A stretch of 34,501 nucleotides of DNA from Bacillota bacterium (GTDB lineage: Bacteria > Bacillota > Sulfobacillia > JAJZYS01 > JAJZLH01), in contig JAJZLH010000075.1 of the NCBI GenBank assembly GCA_021803575.1, forward strand, positions 1 through 34,501, in the 5' to 3' direction. A program made the translations under genes and the position numbers. The notes below the pieces were generated by a model that did no database searches, was not told the DNA's origin, and saw only the letters and a list, made by a program, of their open reading frames with translations. Positions 32,718 through 34,501 of this stretch are shown here, in pieces; positions within the stretch are counted from its first letter, which is position 1; every line of letters starts with the position of its first letter.

Positions 32718-34165
32718 GCCTCCACCTCCCCGCCCAGCGCCTCCAGGATGGCCGCCGCCTTCCTTCCGCACTCCTGCCACTCGGCGGGCGGCGAAGAGTC
32801 CCAGACCACGCCTGCCCCGGCCTGGACCACGGCCTGGTCGCCCTGCACCGTGGCCATGCGGATGGCGATGCAAAGATCCATGTCCCCGTCTGCCGCCAGG
32901 TACCCGACCGCCCCGCCATACGGCCCCCTGGCCGTCGGCTCCAGCTGGTCGATCAGCTCCATGGCGCGCACCTTGGGGGCACCGGTCAGGGTGCCTGCCG
33001 GAAACGTGGCGGCCAGGGCGTCGATCGCATCCTTGCCTGGCAAGAGCTCCCCCACCACCTGGCTGACCATGTGGTGCACGTGCGAATAGGACTCGATGGT
33101 CATCAGGGGGTCGACCCGCACCGTTCCCGGCTGGCTCACCCGGCCGACGTCGTTCCTGCCCAGGTCGACCAGCATCACGTGCTCGGCGCGCTCCTTCTCG
33201 TCCAGCCTGAGTTCCTCGATCAAGGCCCGGTCCAGGCCTGGCGTCTGACCCCGCGGTCTGGTGCCGGCGATCGGGCGCACCACCACCTGGCCGCCGTGCA
33301 CGGAGACCAGCATCTCGGGCGAGGAACCGAGCAGGGTGGCCTCCGGCAGGCGCAGGTAGAACATGTACGGCGACGGATTGATCCGGCGCAGATGCCGGTA
33401 TGCCTGCAAGGGATCCGCCACCCCGGCCAGGTGGCGGCGCACCGACAGCACCAGCTGGAACACCTCGCCCTCGCGGATTGCCTCCTTGGCCTTGTCAACG
33501 GCTGCCAGGTAGACCTCGCGGCTCGGCGACACGCTGACCAGGCGGGCGGCCGGGGGCCGCTCTGGCCGGCTCGGGGTTGCTGAACCAGCCGCCAGTGCCG
33601 CCGCCAGGCGGGACTCCAGCCGCTCTCGCTCAGCGGCTGGGCCGATCACGGTCGCCCTGAGCGTCTGGTGGCGGTGGTCGTAGCGATAGATCAAACCAGG
33701 GGCGAACAGGTCAGCCTCCGGCAACAGGTCGCCGGGCGCGCTGAGGGTGATCTGCTCGAACCGCTGCACCGCCTCGTAGCCGATATACCCGACCAGTCCG
33801 GCGGATAGGGTGCCACCTGGTCCCGCCTCGGCCAGCGGCGCCATTTCCCTGAGCAGCTGGCGCAGGGTACCGGTCAGGTCGCCGGTGAGATGGCGCGCCT
33901 GACCAGCAACCGTGAGGCTGAGCTGACCATGGTGGGAGGTCAGCCGCAAGAGCGGCTCTGCCCCGAACAGGGAGTAGCGGCCCAGCCCCTCACCCCCTGG
34001 GACGCTCTCCAGGAGAAAGGCTGGAGTGGCACTGCCCAGGGCCCGGAACAGACCGATCGGCGTCTCTTCGTCGGCCGGCCGCTCATCGCTCAGTGCCATC
34101 AGTTCGCCATCGAACAGTGTCCTCGTCTGCGCATCCAACCGTTCAGCCACCCAGGCGACCTCCAT
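32714..34165 (-). CDS. trpE: Anthranilate synthase component I
   Basis: This protein of about 483 aa has AFLLESVPGGEGLGRYSLFG (the LLES tryptophan feedback site), then the chorismate-binding fold: VVRPIAGTRPRGQ, LRLDEKERAEHVMLVDLGRN, DVGRVSQPGTVRVD, ATFPAGTLTGAPKVRAMEL and PYGGAVGYLAADGDMDLCIA. With TrpG it makes anthranilate from chorismate. The open frame extends to 34270 but those codons are T-box leader RNA. ATG 34165 is chosen; GTG 34186 directly after GGAGG is the alternative. Confidence 0.96.
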   Translation of the reverse strand: MEVAWVAERLDAQTRTLFDGELMALSDERPADEETPIGLFRALGSATPAFLLESVPGGEGLGRYSLFGAEPLLRLTSHHGQLSLTVAGQARHLTGDLTGTLRQLLREMAPLAEAGPGGTLSAGLVGYIGYEAVQRFEQITLSAPGDLLPEADLFAPGLIYRYDHRHQTLRATVIGPAAERERLESRLAAALAAGSATPSRPERPPAARLVSVSPSREVYLAAVDKAKEAIREGEVFQLVLSVRRHLAGVADPLQAYRHLRRINPSPYMFYLRLPEATLLGSSPEMLVSVHGGQVVVRPIAGTRPRGQTPGLDRALIEELRLDEKERAEHVMLVDLGRNDVGRVSQPGTVRVDPLMTIESYSHVHHMVSQVVGELLPGKDAIDALAATFPAGTLTGAPKVRAMELIDQLEPTARGPYGGAVGYLAADGDMDLCIAIRMATVQGDQAVVQAGAGVVWDSSPPAEWQECGRKAAAILEALGGEVEA

Positions 34166-34189
34166 CCGTCCAGCAAACCAGAACACGCC

Positions 34190-34457
34190 TCCGCCCCCGA
34201 GGGGCGAAAGCGTGCTTTCGCGGTGCCACCCTTGTTGAGTCCGAAGACCCATCTCTGCGGCACAGGCCATGAGTCTGGCCGATGCCCGCCTCCCGATATC
34301 GGCGGAGGTGGCCGGCAGGGCCTTCCGGTGGCGGCCACCGGTCGGGCTGCTGCTCCCGGGTCCATTCGCCCTGGTCTGCCCACCGGCTTTTCAGCAAGCG
34401 CCGGCTCTCTGTGGGTGGCTCCAGGGGTACTCGTCCCGATCATGGCGTGGGCGATAT
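34190..34457 (-). promoter_or_regulatory. T-box riboswitch, tRNA-Trp specific (trp operon)
   Basis: The roughly 270-base leader holds all T-box landmarks, read on the minus strand: GACGAGTA at the Stem I base, the distal AGAGAG box (34405-34410) before CCGGC...AAAAGCCGG, the specifier loop GAA-TGG-ACC with UGG (34362-34364, tryptophan) followed by a purine, and the T-box AAGGGTGGCACCGCG (34219-34233). Downstream, CCCCT can pair either with the T-box AGGG (antiterminator) or with GGGGG in CGCCCCTCGGGGGCG. The second helix lacks a strong U-tract and reaches the GGAGG near the start, so control may be by termination or by blocking translation. Confidence 0.92.
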
Positions 34458-34463
34458 GGGGGC

Positions 34464-34492
34464 ATCTTAGACGGCCCTGGCGCAGCTGTCAA
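34464..34492 (-). promoter_or_regulatory. Consensus promoter of the trp-aro operon
   Basis: On the minus strand a perfect -35 TTGACA (34487-34492), a 17-base spacer and -10 TAAGAT (34464-34469) lie just upstream of the T-box leader. Transcription would start near 34457, at the beginning of Stem I. Confidence 0.88.
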
Positions 34493-34501
34493 CTGCCACG
34501 G

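Noticed and set aside
34166-34270. 35-codon N-terminal extension of trpE
   Set aside because: These codons translate the conserved T-box sequence, so they are leader RNA rather than protein.

Overview
This is a 34.5 kb stretch of a high-GC, gene-dense bacterial chromosome. A tRNA-sensing T-box leader in front of the trp genes, a UgtP/MGDG-type glycolipid synthase next to a YkoP-type deacetylase, and a RocB-like amidohydrolase all point to a deep-branching, high-GC Bacillota lineage (Symbiobacterium/Thermaerobacter/Sulfobacillus-like). That placement is inference: there is no rRNA in the window. Heme O synthase and a Sco1-like protein suggest aerobic respiration. selA with a selenocysteine-encoding selD shows that selenium is used.

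Left edge (1-5211). An ice-binding (DUF3494) secreted protein runs off the left end behind a near-consensus promoter. It is followed by an IS1634-type transposase and poorly coding DNA, then a CmtR-like ArsR regulator with its operator and a short CDF-type transporter. A tRNA-Val/Asp/Phe operon follows with its own promoter and hairpin terminator.

Middle (5325-18306). A family 2 glycosyltransferase converges on a tightly packed minus-strand operon: glycolipid synthase, MFS transporter, polysaccharide deacetylase-YkoP, selA, selD, fixC, fixX. selD contains an in-frame UGA followed by a bacterial SECIS hairpin, so a naive gene call would lose its first 19 codons, including the catalytic residue. 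A divergent promoter region leads to a large membrane protein with an alkaline-phosphatase-like ectodomain. That gene meets, stop codon on stop codon, a YyaL-type thioredoxin/glycosidase-like protein carrying an unusual C-terminal PPC (DUF296) domain.

Right-middle (18364-25343). This part holds a MoaD-MoaE fusion, a rocB/ctaB/Sco-like minus-strand operon, an APC permease, a rhomboid-like membrane protein that lacks the catalytic motif, and a cytochrome-b/sulfite-oxidase-fold molybdoenzyme that would use the cofactor MoaDE helps make.

Right (25386-34492). A complete tryptophan operon, trpE-G-D-C-F-B-A, continues into aroF and aroA, all on the minus strand and mostly joined by ATGA/GTGA-type overlaps. 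A consensus promoter and a T-box riboswitch with a UGG (Trp) specifier precede it. The cluster makes shikimate-pathway intermediates and converts chorismate to tryptophan in response to uncharged tRNA-Trp.
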